A DNA stretch of 64,000 nucleotides from Mesorhabditis belari (Eukaryota > Nematoda > Chromadorea > Rhabditida > Rhabditidae). Shown here in pieces: positions 46,801 to 59,991 of this stretch; within the stretch, counting starts at the first letter, position 1; each line of letters opens with the position of its first letter. The stretch covers positions 170,895 to 234,894 of the forward strand of contig CAUEEP010000857.1 of the NCBI GenBank assembly GCA_958450365.1, given 5' to 3'. The notes under the pieces were generated by a model. It made no database searches. It was not told the origin of the DNA and was given only the letters and a program-made list of their open reading frames with translations. The translations under genes and the position numbers were made by a program.

Positions 46801-49475
46801 GATTCCTGTCAAACTATCAAAAAAATGACTGCAATCGGCCTAGTGACTTCCAGATCTTCCAAATTTGCATTTAAAGGCTTTTCATAGTCTAAACTGGCCT
46901 CATTGTCTTCCTCAACATAAACCTCACGATTACAGATAGCTGTGTTGTCTCTCGTGCTCTCTCGTAGTGCATTCCTCTTCTTATTTTGATGTGTTGCCAG
47001 GTGTCTCCCATCTGTCCCCTTTCCCTCAATCTTTTCAATCACAAAGCGTTGTTTCCCGTTGTCGATTGTTTCCCTCTTTTGTCTCTCTCGATTGGTATTA
47101 TTGTCGTTTGAGACAAGCGCGATTTTCTCGCGCAACGAGCTAAAATAGTTAGGGATTACTAGGGCCTGTCCTTGTCCTTAAGGGGTTATCCTTTTACTAT
47201 TTTAAAATCGAAAAGTCCAAGCTATTCTGGGCTCATTGTCAGCTCCTAGAAATTGACGATAGTTTATCGTGTTCATTGAAGATAGATCATTTGCACACAA
47301 CTCGTAGACGCTCATTTTCTCTCGCAATCCACTGGGGATCAAGAGTTTTAGGGATAATTGATCTTTGAAAGCGAGATCCCGCGTTTCCCTAAAAGAAAAC
47401 CATCTTGAAACTCTCTACAACCGTTTAAACCCCTAAGAGGCATCGATACGCAGATTTTCAAGCTCTTTCGTGCAAACTGGAACACACTAGAGTCACTGGC
47501 GGCCACTGGATACATCTTTTGATTAGTTGAAACAACTCGGCCCAAAAACTATCCAGATTTGTGAATTTTGAATCTCTACAACCGTTTAAACCCCTAAGAG
47601 GCATCGATTCGCGAAAAACGCTTCTGGCATCTCTATTTGAGGCGTTCAAACAGTCACCCAGAAGATCGCTTGGTGGTTTAGTGGATAAGGCGCTTGTATC
47701 CACTAGTGGTGCATTTTTTTGCTCGGGTTCGATTCCTTTTTCAGCTAAATCTTTTGCTTTTTGTTTATTTAAGTATTTCCACACTAAATTCTGTTCTTTT
47801 TAATCTTCTATCGTAAATTTCATCAAAATAAAGTCTGCAAGATGGTCTGGATCTTGTTTTGAAACACTAACAATGAGTTCTTTCCCGAGTAAATCGATTC
47901 CTATACTCAGAAACAGTCAAACAGACTTGGTATGTTATTCTAGAGCTAGATCTTGACTAGGTTGAGCTAGATATGAGCTAGATCTTGTCAGGTTGAGCTA
48001 GATATGAGCTAGATCTTAACTAGATCTTGACTAGGTTTAGAGCTAGATATGAGCTAGATCTTGTCAGGTTGAGCTAGATATGAGCTAGATCTTAACTAGG
48101 TTTGGCCAGCTAGACATGAGTTAGATCTTGGCTAGATTTGGCCAGCTTAGAAGCACATTTTAGACTCACTTCACAAGAGTTCACTCGAGATTTAGATTTA
48201 GGCAATCCCGGCAATCCCAAAATTTCCAGGCAATCCCGGCCCACCCGAGCTTTCCGTCGATGGAACGAGCCTCAAATGGAGTGTCCAATCAAAAGCGCCG
48301 ATTCTCGAGTACCGCGTTTTGTTCCGTTTCCTCAAACAGGACACGTGGACCGGCAAGAAGAGTGTCAGCGCTGATCTGAGTGCGTTTTTTTGTGTCAATC
48401 GAGTTACCCAACAACTTTCTTCAATATTTATTGTTTATTCTTTTAAAGTGCGTTCCAGATTGAGCCTCTAGCTTCTTAAAACGGCACCAAAAAAAACCGC
48501 CGGTTTAATTACCCAAGTCTAGGCTTGATTTTTCAAATAAAACTTAACCACAAATTTTGATTTTAATGATGATTTTAATGATGATTTTAATGATGATTTT
48601 AAAAGATGACCTGCCTTCCATAGTCCGTATTGGAACGGTATTGGAACCGCATTGGAACCGTACTGGAACCGTATTGGAACGTATTGGAACCGTATTGGAA
48701 CCGTATTGAAACCATATTGGAACCATATTGGAACCGTAAAAGGAACCGTAAAAGGAATCGTATTGGAACCGTATTGGAACCGTATTGGAACCGTATTGGA
48801 ACCGTATTGGGACCGTATTGGAACCGTATTAGATCAAAATAGGAACCGTATTGGAACCGTATTGGATCAAAGTAGGAACCGTATTAGATCAAAATAGGAA
48901 CCGTATTGGAACCGTATTGGATCAAAATATAAATAGAGGAGATTTTTAGGAGATCAAACAGGTGCCGATCGCTACTCGAATTCGATTGATTTAGCTTCGT
49001 TTCTGCAAAGGGGGACGACTTACGAGGTTCAGGTGCGTCCAGGAAAGATCTAGCAGACGAAAATCTAGCAAAATATTGAATTGATGCTAATTTATGGCGA
49101 TTTTAGCTGGAAGCTCGAAATGCGGAGGGTTGGGGCTCGTTGGCGCGGAAATTCGTCACCGTTGATGTGCCCGGAAGTGATGAAGGTGAGAATTTCAATT
49201 GAAAGCCACTGTAAACCTTGCTGTGATATCCATAACGGCACATTTCCAATTTTCAATAGCTACAGTAATCCCTAAAGCCTGGATATCCTACCGTAGCCGA
49301 TTTGTGAACTACCAACTTTTAGAAAACGAAGATAATCATTTAAAAACTACGGTAAACCCTGCTGTGACATCCAGAACTGACAAAATCACAAATCCACTTT
49401 CCAGCCTCGCCCGGTTCGGCCTCCACACACTTGGTCGCGTTGCTCGTCCTCGTCACCGTATGGCTCAACTTGTGA
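40816..49475 (+). CDS. GPI-type adhesion protein with three Ig domains and one FN3 domain, 442 aa
   Basis: Thirteen exons: 40816-40978, 41597-41697, 41952-42057, 42264-42385, 43786-43930, 44758-44787, 45120-45244, 46172-46246, 46285-46375, 48230-48379, 48962-49032, 49107-49185, 49405-49475. All phases close (1329 bases). A TTTTTTCAG acceptor lies two bases before the ATG. Order: signal peptide (MRWPSLLGVILLLRES); Ig1 (VELPCHV, ITW, FTCKL); Ig2 (VTLRCQATGNPAPEIQWSKK, GVYICSARNKIGEA); Ig3 (VNISCRFDGNPPPNLDWY, GDYSCQASNNFG); FN3 (PGPPELSVDGTSLKWS to NAEGWGS); a Ser/Gly linker and hydrophobic end (LVALLVLVTVWLNL) typical of GPI attachment. This layout matches klingon/wrapper-like members near the lachesin/IgLON group, which act in neuron and glia adhesion. 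The FN3 domain is split over three exons. Exon 1's donor (CAAG/GTTATG) inserts some residues between the first Cys and the Trp, the least certain boundary. Confidence 0.88.
41010..41470. repeat. Block O1 in intron 1 of the Ig gene
   Basis: Boxes in both orientations (CTGGAAGGCACTAGACCC at 41014, GTGACTTCCAGA at 41158 and 41291, GTGACATCCAGG at 41434). Shared parts are TTACGGTAGTCGAGAAAA and GGGCACCATTTAGAATGGG. Similar blocks occupy introns at 43130-43790 and 45480-46130, so the intron filling was copied between introns of the same gene. Confidence 0.85.
43125..43785. repeat. Block O2 in intron 4 of the Ig gene
   Basis: Copies of the O1 units with boxes at about 43147, 43332, 43474 and 43617, plus exon-5-proximal sequence GATTACCAAATCCAATTCCAG. 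That sequence also occurs, as a non-exonic copy, at 41443 and 46090. Confidence 0.85.
44235..44730. repeat. Block P in intron 5 of the Ig gene, 142-bp unit
   Basis: Boxes at about 44273, 44415, 44557 and 44700. Units share CTTTTCGAACAAATCGG and GGTCAAAACTTGTCCAAG. Confidence 0.9.
45480..46130. repeat. Block O3 in intron 7 of the Ig gene
   Basis: Copies of the O1/O2 units with boxes at about 45650, 45796, 45938 and 46078. It ends with a copy of the exon-5 acceptor region (GACAGCCAGGATTACCAAAT). Confidence 0.85.
46395..46880. repeat. Block Q in intron 9 of the Ig gene
   Basis: Boxes at about 46412, 46557, 46699 and 46841 (GGCCTAGTGACTTCCAGAT). They are followed by AGACAAAAAGTTGC and TTTGCATTTAAGAGCTTCTA. 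Confidence 0.9.
47672..47760 (+). tRNA. tRNA-like sequence in an intron, probably a pseudogene
   Basis: A box TGGTTTAGTGG and B box GGTTCGATTCC, followed by a T run. T and acceptor stems do not pair well. It sits just after a 42-bp direct repeat (CTCTACAACCGTTTAAACCC and on) at 47409 and 47571. Confidence 0.35.
47935..48130. repeat. Minisatellite GAGCTAGATATGAGCTAGATCTTGACTAGGTT-type
   Basis: Units of 20-36 bases built from GAGCTAGAT(C/A)TTG modules, in intron 9 of the Ig gene. Confidence 0.88.
48620..48935. repeat. 11-bp minisatellite GGAACCGTATT, about 25 copies
   Basis: Tandem ATTGGAACCGT units with ATTAGATCAAAATA interruptions, preceded by four TGATGATTTTAA copies (48560-48600). Located in intron 10 of the Ig gene, ending about 30 bases before exon 11. 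Confidence 0.92.
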
Positions 49476-50239
49476 GAGTGTCAGATTTTCAGATTTTCTT
49501 TTCACCAATCTTCCTCGTGCATTCCATAACTTCAAAATTCCCGAAAAAACTCAGGCTTTCATGTTGCCATTTTGAAAAAATTTCGATGTGAAAATTTTTG
49601 GCCCTAGAACTTTTTGTTTTTCTTTTTTTCGCCCACTTTTCAAGGGAAAAACCTCAACTTGTACAGAATTTTTCGAAATTTTTGCAATTTCAATCTTTTA
49701 CAATGATTTTCTATCAGTTTCCCGTTCGTTCGTTGTGTGCTTTCCTGTCACTTCCCATGGCTTCACTTTAGTTGGTTCGCCGATGGAAAAATTTCTATTT
49801 TCTCTAATTAACCTAATGTTTTTATTGATTCAATGCTAATCCTGGAACGCACAGCAGCTGTTGCACTGAAATTTCTAGCGATTAGAGGAAAAATTTCGAG
49901 GCTTTGACGAATGATTTGAGATCTCGCCGTTTTGCCTAAGAAATTTGCATAAATTTGTATTTTTAGAGATTTCAGGTCTAATCCTGGAAGTCACAGAGCC
50001 GATTGCAGCCAAAAATTTCAAGTCTTAGCCCTTTTTAAAAAAAAAGTGCACCAGGTCGCTTGTGTTTCCGTAAAATTTAAAAATTCTAATTTTTTTGAAA
50101 AATTTCGTTCGATATCCCCGCTTTCGGGTGTTTTTCGCTTTTTTTGTTTAATTTTTGTGTAACTTTTGTGTAATTTCTGCGAAAATTTAGTCAAATTCTC
50201 ATATTTGGGTGAAGGCGTCGTTTTTGAGGAGTACTGTAA

Positions 50240-50690
50240 GTTGGGTCAACTTTTAAAAAAAGCTATAGCGCTCGGCGATTTCGAGAGACGGTAGTGTGCT
50301 CTCCAGAACGGTGACTAATCCAATTTGGAGCAATCTAGCCTAGCGCAACACTTAGAAAAAGCCTCAAAATCGTTACGATTTTTAGGTCAACTTTTCATTA
50401 AAGTTAGAGCGCCCGGCGATTTCGAGAGACGGTAGTGTGCTCTCCAGAACGGTGACTAATCCAATTTGGAGCAATCTAGCCCAGCGCAACACTTAGAAAA
50501 AGCCTCAAAATCGTTACGATTTTTAGGTCAACTTTTCATTAAAGTTAGAGCGCTCAGCGATTTCGGGAGACCGTAGTGTGCTCTCCAGAACGGTGACTAA
50601 TCCAATTTGGGGCACTCTAGCCCACGGCAACACTTAGAAAAAGCCGCAAAATCGTTATGATAACCTATTTTTGGAAAGTCGCCACTTTAC
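50240..50690. repeat. Block R, three units of 141-142 bp
   Basis: Boxes GTAGTGTGCTCTCCAGAACG at about 50293, 50435 and 50576, with CCAATTTGGAGCAATCTAGC and AAAGCCTCAAAATCGTTACG. The copies are nearly identical, so this block is young. 49840-50240 has single boxes and no gene; 50690-51060 is AT-rich and shows nothing. Confidence 0.92.
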
Positions 50691-51104
50691 AGTACCTCTT
50701 CCGCCAAAAATCGCCGCTTCCCCTCGATTTTCCTCGGTGAATTTCACGATTTTCATTTTTTCCTTAAAAATTTCAATAATTTACACGTTATCTTGCCAAA
50801 ATTTCAGTTTTACAACGATTTTTTATTTTTTTATAACAAATTTTCGTTTTTTTTATTTTCTGTAAATTCAGATGTGATATTTTAAAATAAATTTTTGATA
50901 TTTATATGTAAATTTCGAAAATTTCCATTTCAAACACCCAAATGCTCTCCAAATTGAGCGATGAAAAAGTTCAAATTCACAAAATTCGACCGATTTCGTA
51001 AATTTAAGCCCGCAAACCGATTTGACGAAAGCGATGCTACTCTAAAATCACTTTTTTGCCCAAACTTTGTCACCCATGCCTCTTGGTGATTTCCAGTTTG
51101 AAGA

Positions 51105-51275
51105 ATGAGAAAGTCAGAATCGGGGAAAAGTTCTGAAATTGCACAATCGGAAATCGGCTCACAATCAGAGTTGAGTGGCCGGCGCGTGTCGTGGCTGCGC
51201 TCGCGTTGTACCCGGATCGGCGTGTCGGTAGCACCAGCTCTGGAAAAAAAAGCATATATACAGGTTGATAAGTGA
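51105..51275 (+). CDS. Possible small gene or first exon, 56 codons, unrecognised
   Basis: The frame begins nine bases after GTGATTTCCAG (51086-51096), a box copy that would act as the trans-splice acceptor. It encodes MRKSESGKSSEIAQSEIGSQ, SELSGRRVSWLRSRCTRIGV and SVAPALEKKAYIQVDK. The Ser-rich then basic composition, and GC content higher than the flanks, suggest coding. A donor-like GTTGAT after AYIQ (51264) would allow further exons, but none fits in phase with the pseudogene at 52.2 kb. No family recognised. Confidence 0.35.
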   Translation: MRKSESGKSSEIAQSEIGSQSELSGRRVSWLRSRCTRIGVSVAPALEKKAYIQVDK

Positions 51276-51331
51276 TCTTCGTTTTAAATAGCAGAGAAAA
51301 CGTCAAAATAAAATAGAAACATTTAAAAATG

Positions 51332-51429
51332 AATGACTGTCCTCAACATTTCGCCAGTTTCCCCTTAAATACAAATTGCTTAGCTCAATATCTTTTTTGC
51401 TGAGGATTTGCCAATAGGTCTCAAAAGAA
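51332..51429. repeat. Left direct repeat flanking the hairpin element
   Basis: AATGACTGTCCT, GTTTCCCCTTAAATACAAAT and GATTTGCCAATAGG(T/C)CTC recur in the same orientation at 51816-51920. Confidence 0.85.
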
Positions 51430-51815
51430 GGGGGTGGGACAAATGCGACCTTTTTTTGCGCACCTGAACATTTGCGCACCTTTTTTTTGCTGGAAAAGGC
51501 CTTAGGAAAGGTCGTAGAGCTTCGAAAATGTTTCCATATTGGGGAATCGTATGCGTAGATTCCGAATTTCGACAAATCAAAGCAAATCAGACCTCGCTGA
51601 CACGTTAAATTTGAGCTAAAAGGCAAAAACTACGCAACTTAACGCTTTTCCGTAGTTTTTGCCTTTTAGCCCAAATTTGACGTGTCAGCGAGGTCTGATT
51701 TGACGAAATTCGGAATCTACGCATACGATACCCTTCTATCAAAACATTTTTGAAGCTCTACGACCTTTCCTAAGGCCTTTTCCAGCAAAAAAAAGGTCAC
51801 ATTTGTCCCACCCCC
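51430..51815. mobile_element. Long hairpin (foldback) element, arms about 185 bp
   Basis: GGGGGTGGGACAAATG at the left end is the reverse complement of CATTTGTCCCACCCCC at the right end. Complementarity continues through GGCCTTAGGAAAGGTCGTAG and TCCGAATTTCG..AAATCAGACCTCGCTGAC to AAGGCAAAAACTACG at the centre (about 51625-51640). The left arm has an extra CGCACCTGAACATTTG. There is no coding capacity. Its position between about 100-bp direct repeats suggests insertion with duplication of the host segment, or insertion into an older element. Confidence 0.85.
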
Positions 51816-51925
51816 AATGACTGTCCTAAAAACTTCGCGAGTTTCCCCTTAAATACAAATTGCTTAGCTGAATATCTTTTTGATTTGCCTGAAGATTTGC
51901 CAATAGGCCTCAAAAGAAAGAATAG
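51816..51925. repeat. Right direct repeat flanking the hairpin element
   Basis: Counterpart of 51332-51429, with a few differences (TTCGCGAG for TTCGCCAG, GATTTGCCTGAAG insertion). Confidence 0.85.
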
Positions 51926-52229
51926 GTTTGCCAATGGGTAAAAACCGAACCGTGATTTTGCATTTTCTTTTCTTACTTTCTAGAGGAAACTCCAATGTTT
52001 TTTTACGGGTTTTGGTAGTTTGAAGTTAATATTTTTCAAGCTCATTCTTATCATGGTTGAGAAGCTGAGTTACCTAGGGATTATTAAGAAGCTGTCTAGT
52101 TGTCTAGAAGTTGTTGTTGTTGTTGTTGTTTCTCTAGAAGCTTTTAATTTTAATTGCCCTTTTTTTTACAAAATTTAATTGTTTTGTTTATTTAATTGTT
52201 TATTTACAGGTAGAACGACGCCAAGCAAA

Positions 52230-53261
52230 ATGCCGTTTGAAATGCGAAAGCTGACGTCATTCCCAATGGAGAAGCTATGCTACGACCTAAAGCTGGAGAT
52301 GCTCGAGCAAACGAAGCCGAATGATGGGATTGAATTGGTCAAGGTGAATGCAGGATTTCGATCGATCCTGCTACGGACACCCTGGATAGTTTTTGGGCAT
52401 CACGTGCAAGTGATCAACTATTCTCATGGAGAGATTCGAATCGGGAAATTCTCCAGCTCATACCCGTCGAACTTGATGTCGATCTCCACCATCCATTGAT
52501 CAAACGAATCCGCTCATGTGACAAATTGATGATAGCCTTGCACTACGAACAATTCAGCGACGGACACGCAACGATTCTGAATCAATTGGCCTCTGTGAAA
52601 CGTTTGTGGCTCTATGTGAACAGCAACGAGTGTTTGCGGAAAGTTCTTGAGAATTTCCGCTGGACGGTTGAAGAATCCGGGCGGATTGACGTGAACATTG
52701 ATTTGTTGAAAGAAAATCAAGTGATCAGCGAGCTTTTTTAGAATTTCATCGGCAAATCAGATGAATGACTACGAAAAAGTCGAGTTTCTTTGTCGTTTCG
52801 AAGCTGCTTTTCACTTTTACCACGATGCTTTTGATATGACTTCGATAAAATTCTTGAAAATGTCTCTCGTGGTTTCTCTTGGTTTCTCGAAGAGCAACTT
52901 TGAAGAGATCGTGCAATGAATCGTTAAAAGGCGGATCCTAAGCAAGAATTCGAAAGCGGCTTTTTACGTGTATACCGGCTATTCTCAGGAGCCCAGATCG
53001 TCGATTTCCTTTCGCAATTCCCTGGAATAAAGCGATTCGACGGAGAAAATAAACAAAAGGTCATCGAAATCGCGAACGAACTCTTGAAAAATCATGACGG
53101 AGACTTGTCGGAGCATGTTGATTTCACGGACGGTCTATTTTTTGACGAAACATTAACTCGAGCAGGGTTGTGTCTACATGCTTCAATCGCACTACAACAG
53201 ATGGATCACACAATTTTTCGCCTTCGTCGTTCAACCGCAATCGGAAATGATGGAGTTTTGA
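52230..53261 (+). pseudogene. Decayed copy of the 60.3-61.4 kb F-box-like gene
   Basis: The first 57 codons (MPFEMRKLTSFPMEKLCYDL and on, to TPWIVFGHHV) are nearly identical to the intact gene. A frameshift follows near 52410, in-frame stops occur at 52739 and 52917, and several more frameshifts lie before the conserved end (FAFVVQPQSEMMEF, stop at 53259). The TTATTTACAG acceptor 20 bases before the ATG, and about 250 bases further upstream, are shared with the intact gene. It was therefore duplicated as genomic DNA with its 5' flank, not as a processed transcript. Confidence 0.88.
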
Positions 53262-53280
53262 AGGTTTTTATTGGGTTTTT

Positions 53281-53559
53281 TTGCAGTTTATATATTGTGT
53301 TTGTTCATTTGTACGGTTAATTAGTGCGTTTATTATATCATTCTTTCATTGTGACTCATTTCATCGAATCTACATCGATTGGAGATCAGATGGATTGCCA
53401 CATTTTCTGCACTCCGTCAGTACTCAAAAATTCAATCCACCTCTAGTAATTCCTCGTCGGACCGTGCAATGGATGCAAGAGGCACGTCAGCAATGTAGAA
53501 GAGAGCAAGAAGAGAATGAAAAGAGGAAACGAGAAGAGAAAGGACACAGGGAGATTTGA
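53281..53559 (+). CDS. Open segment with charged C-terminus, unrecognised
   Basis: The frame ends IYIDWRSDGLPHFLHS, then KFNPPLVIPRRTVQWMQEAR, then a Glu/Arg/Lys-rich end EEKGHREI and a stop. The last 60 codons look coding by composition. The beginning overlaps sequence similar to the 3' flank of the intact gene at 60.1-60.3 kb, so this could be a captured 3' exon or chance. I see no upstream exon in phase. 53560-54410 holds boxes (53805, 53948, 54097, 54241) and no other gene. Confidence 0.3.
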   Translation: MQFIYCVCSFVRLISAFIISFFHCDSFHRIYIDWRSDGLPHFLHSVSTQKFNPPLVIPRRTVQWMQEARQQCRREQEENEKRKREEKGHREI

Positions 53560-54412
53560 AATTTTGTAATTTTCCCTCAGATTACCTCAACCCGACTTGA
53601 TCTCTAATCAAAACCCCCATTTTTGCGCTTTTTTTGCTTTGACAATGAGCATTTGGAGCACACACTTCGCGTTTTCATTTCAAAATTCATGAGCACAATA
53701 TTTTCGTATTTTCTCGGTCCCTAGCTCAACCAGCTCGCTCTGTGCACTGGTGTAAATAGAGCTAGTTCGTACGTTTTTCGACCAGACGACAGTGTGCCCT
53801 CCAGGAGGAGAGATGCGACGGAAAAGGGACGGCTAAAGTGCACCCGGCTCTCGCGTTTCCAGCAAATAGGCATCCTGGCCGGGACCTGGTACTCCATTGC
53901 TTCCAAGTGGCTGTAGTGCTGAAATTGCTGGTTCAATCGATATTATGCGATCCAGAATCGTGATTGAAAACATTGAATTGAGGCGATGACACCCAAAACC
54001 TTGAAATGTCTTGATGGTGGTTTTAAATGGTTGCTTTTCGAAATCCGAGACAACAAAATTTTGACAAACCTTTGAAATTCAGTTTTCCAGCGGTGTGCAC
54101 TCCAGGATTAAGCCTGGTAAAATCTCAGGCATCCCCACTTGACTCCAACTTATTTTCTTTAAGTGGACGGCTTTCGGCCTTGCATTCAAATTGGCTGGAT
54201 TGAGGAGAAATCCCCAAAATTTAATGCCCAAACTAAAGCATGCGCTCCAGAACGACGTTTCGAAAGATTTCAGGCATCTGAGCTTGGCTCAAACGAAGCT
54301 TTCAAAATCTTTTTGTCGAGGCATCGCACCGCGACTCTCACTCTGTCATCTCTGCGTCTCTTCTCAGTGTTCATTGCTTTTCAGGCATCCCTCCGCGAGC
54401 CCCATTTGACCC

Positions 54413-54424
54413 GCAATATATAAA
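54413..54424 (+). promoter_or_regulatory. TATA box of the H4 gene
   Basis: CAATATATAAAG about 60 bases before the H4 start codon, leaving a 5' leader of roughly 30-35 bases, as in compact histone promoters. Confidence 0.75.
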
Positions 54425-54478
54425 GAGGCTGTGTATCGATTGCTTTTCAATTCGTTATTCAGTGGAAAGTTCATTGAC

Positions 54479-56066
<1,588 letters not shown>

Positions 56067-56099
56067 AGAATTTTTCGTGATTTTAGTCTTTTTTTTTGT

Positions 56100-56515
56100 T
56101 TTTAACCTTCCCCGTGCGTTCCAGGAGCTAACTTTTCTCTAGCGATTTCGGTTTTTTTCGTTTAATTTCTTTCCAAATGGTCTCATTCTCGTACTTTCGG
56201 ACTTGTACTGAAAAATTTTCTGATTTCAATCTTTTTACTCCTTTCAACTTTTACCGTGCGTTCCAGGATCCAACTTTTCTTAAGCGATTTCGATTTTTTT
56301 CGTATAATTCCTTTCCAAATCGTCTCATTCTCGTACTTTCGGACTTGTACTGAAAAATTTTCTGATTTCAATCTTTTTACTCCTTTCAACTTTTACCGTG
56401 CGTTCCAGGATCCAACTTTTCTTAAGCGATTTCGATTTTTTTCGTATAATTCCTTTCCAAATCGTCTCATTCTCGTACTTTCGGACTTGTACTGAAAAAT
56501 TTTTGAAAAAAAAAA
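56100..56515. repeat. Block S, three units (CCGTGCGTTCCAGGATCC)
   Basis: Boxes at about 56114, 56257 and 56399. Units share AGCGATTTCGATTTTTTTCG, TCTCATTCTCGTACTTTCGG and GTACTGAAAAATTTTCTGAT. It sits directly downstream of H4. Confidence 0.9.
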
Positions 56516-56775
56516 ATTTTATGTGCCAACTCTGTCCGACGTCAACCCAACTTCCGAAAAATGACTTTTTCTCAAGAATTTTTCTTTTAGTTTTTTAAAA
56601 TGCACTCCAGCCTATCGTATTCTTTCAGAAATTTATCGACAGAGTTTATTTTTAGAAGAGAAAATAAGTTGAAAAGAAAATTTCCGGAATTGCTCAATTA
56701 AAACAGAAAAAAATGAGTATCATTTGAAAGAGAATGGAATAAATATTCAATTAATGAATTGGAAAACAAGATTTG

Positions 56776-56807
56776 AATCGATTAATCGATTAATCCATTA
56801 ATCGATT
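56776..56807. repeat. ATCGATTAAT palindromic repeat at the H2B 3' end
   Basis: AATCGATTAATCGATTAATC continues as CATTAATCGAT. Alternating copies of a self-complementary 8-mer lie 1-30 bases after the H2B stop on the minus strand. It may form a hairpin in the 3' UTR. Confidence 0.6.
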
Positions 56808-58323
<1,516 letters not shown>

Positions 58324-58749
58324 TTTTTTGGTGGATCTATAAATGGAAATTTAAAAGATTCAAAATTTCAAGCTGGATGCAAATTTCGAAAGGGAATTTA
58401 AGGAAAAAGGCGGGAAAAGAGATCCCAACTGGCTTTGATGAAAATTTCTAAAGATTCATTTTCCCCTAAAAATCCGGATATTATGTACAAATCTGGATAT
58501 TACAGAAGACTCAGAAGCAAGAAAATCGAGAATATATCAAAGTTTGCAGGATTTGTAAAACCCCCGGTTTGAGTCCAACACCGTAAACAAGCCGGATTTT
58601 GAAATTTTTGTTAAAAACTGGTAAAGTTGAGCAAACTGGAGCGCACAAGAGAAAATAAAAGTTGAAAAGATCGGAGGAGACTCGGGGAAATTGTGAGGTT
58701 GCATTGATCGACGGTCGGCTTTTCAAGGCGCTCGCCTCGACGTTGCCCC

Positions 58750-58850
58750 GCCCCCTTTTGGCCAGTGATTGGTTAGCGAGTGGGCGGGGCAACGTCCAGC
58801 CCAACACCTATAAATTGCCTCCCAGCATGCAATCAATTTGCATTGAATTC
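58750..58850 (+). promoter_or_regulatory. H2A/H2B divergent promoter elements
   Basis: Within about 100 bases: an inverted CCAAT (GATTGG, 58768), a GC box (GGGCGGGGC, 58783), a TATA element (CTATAAATT, 58808) and an octamer-like AATTTGCATT (58834). All four are known core-histone promoter modules. The TATA lies about 355 bases before the H2A ATG, and an acceptor TTCCAG (about 59152) precedes it, so the leader is probably spliced or trans-spliced. Confidence 0.65.
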
Positions 58851-59166
58851 TTTGAAATCTTCCAAATCTCCTCCATTTTCTCTCATCTACTTTACCCCTA
58901 CAATTTCTCGCAAATCCTTGGACCAATTTTCGGTTGTAAGCAGCTTTTCTGCCATCCTGGAACGCACACTTGATTCCTTGATTGAGAAATTTACATTTAA
59001 AGATGTTTGAGTTTTTTATTTTTGGTGGTGCTCTTTCAAAATACTTCAGTCGATTTTCTCGCTTCCCCCACCATAAACCCATTTTAAAACTTCCCAAATT
59101 TTTATTCTGGCATCACTGGACCTGTTCCGATCAAAATAAATCAATTCCAGATCAATTCATTAAAAG

Positions 59167-59991
59167 ATGAGCGGACGTGGAAAGGGTGGAAAGGCGAAAT
59201 CGGGAGGAAAATCCAAGTCGAGATCGGTGAGAGCCGGATTGCAATTCCCGGTCGGGCGGCTGCATCGGATGCTCAGAAAGGTTAAAAAGCTATTCCCAAT
59301 CTTAAATTACCTTGTCCATTCCAGGGTCACTACGCGCAACGTGTCGGCGCCGGTGCGCCCGTCTACCTGGCCGCCGTCTTGGAGTACTTGGCCGCTGAGG
59401 TTCGTGCTATTACAGTTTACACCCAATTTTTGGTTTATCTGGTGCGCACACAAAAGTTTAAGTCAGTTTCCATAGCTGCTCCACCTAAAAGCGGAAAGTA
59501 CCTTTAGTCGAGAGTTGACTTTGAGCTGATATTTTGGTTTTTTCCCCAAAATTTGACGAATCTGATAAAATATCGTTCCATTCTGGAGCTCATGCTAACC
59601 GGAAACTAGAATATCTATTACCAACTTTTCAGGTACTCGAGTTGGCCGGCAACGCGGCGAGGGACAACAAGAAGAGCCGCATCAACCCGCGACACTTGCA
59701 ATTGGCCGTGAGAAACGACGAGGAATTGAATAAATTGTTGAGTGGAGTGACAATCGCTCAAGGAGGAGTTCTGCCGAATATTCAAGTGAGAAATCGCTAA
59801 AAAACTGCTATCCAGGGGATCAGATCGGCTATGCAGGAGATCCAGGGGTCTGACCCTCTCACCTAACAGCCTAGAGTCGATTCAATGTCCTACATAATTT
59901 AAGAATTCTATTGAAAATATACATCTCATAAAAGCAAACAAACTTCCAGGCTGTCCTTCTCCCCAAGAAGACCCAAGGTGACAAGGAGTGA
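59167..59991 (+). CDS. H2A: Histone H2A, 127 aa, four exons
   Basis: Exons 59167-59280 ([38 protein letters not shown]), 59325-59399 ([25 protein letters not shown]), 59633-59785 ([20 protein letters not shown] and on, to GGVLPNIQ) and 59950-59991 ([13 protein letters not shown]). All phases close. Canonical H2A, with AGLQFPVGR, the acidic-patch region and the PKK ubiquitination segment; no SQ(E/D) tail, so not H2A.X, and not H2A.Z. It starts after a leader with an acceptor at 59152. Convergent with the F-box-like gene; overlapping AATAAA signals lie at about 60090-60120 on both strands. Confidence 0.95.

Noticed and set aside
2255..50690. CRISPR-like array of regularly spaced short repeats
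   Set aside because: The short box at regular spacing recalls one, but units are eukaryotic tandem duplicates with similar spacers; there are no cas genes and the context is nematode.
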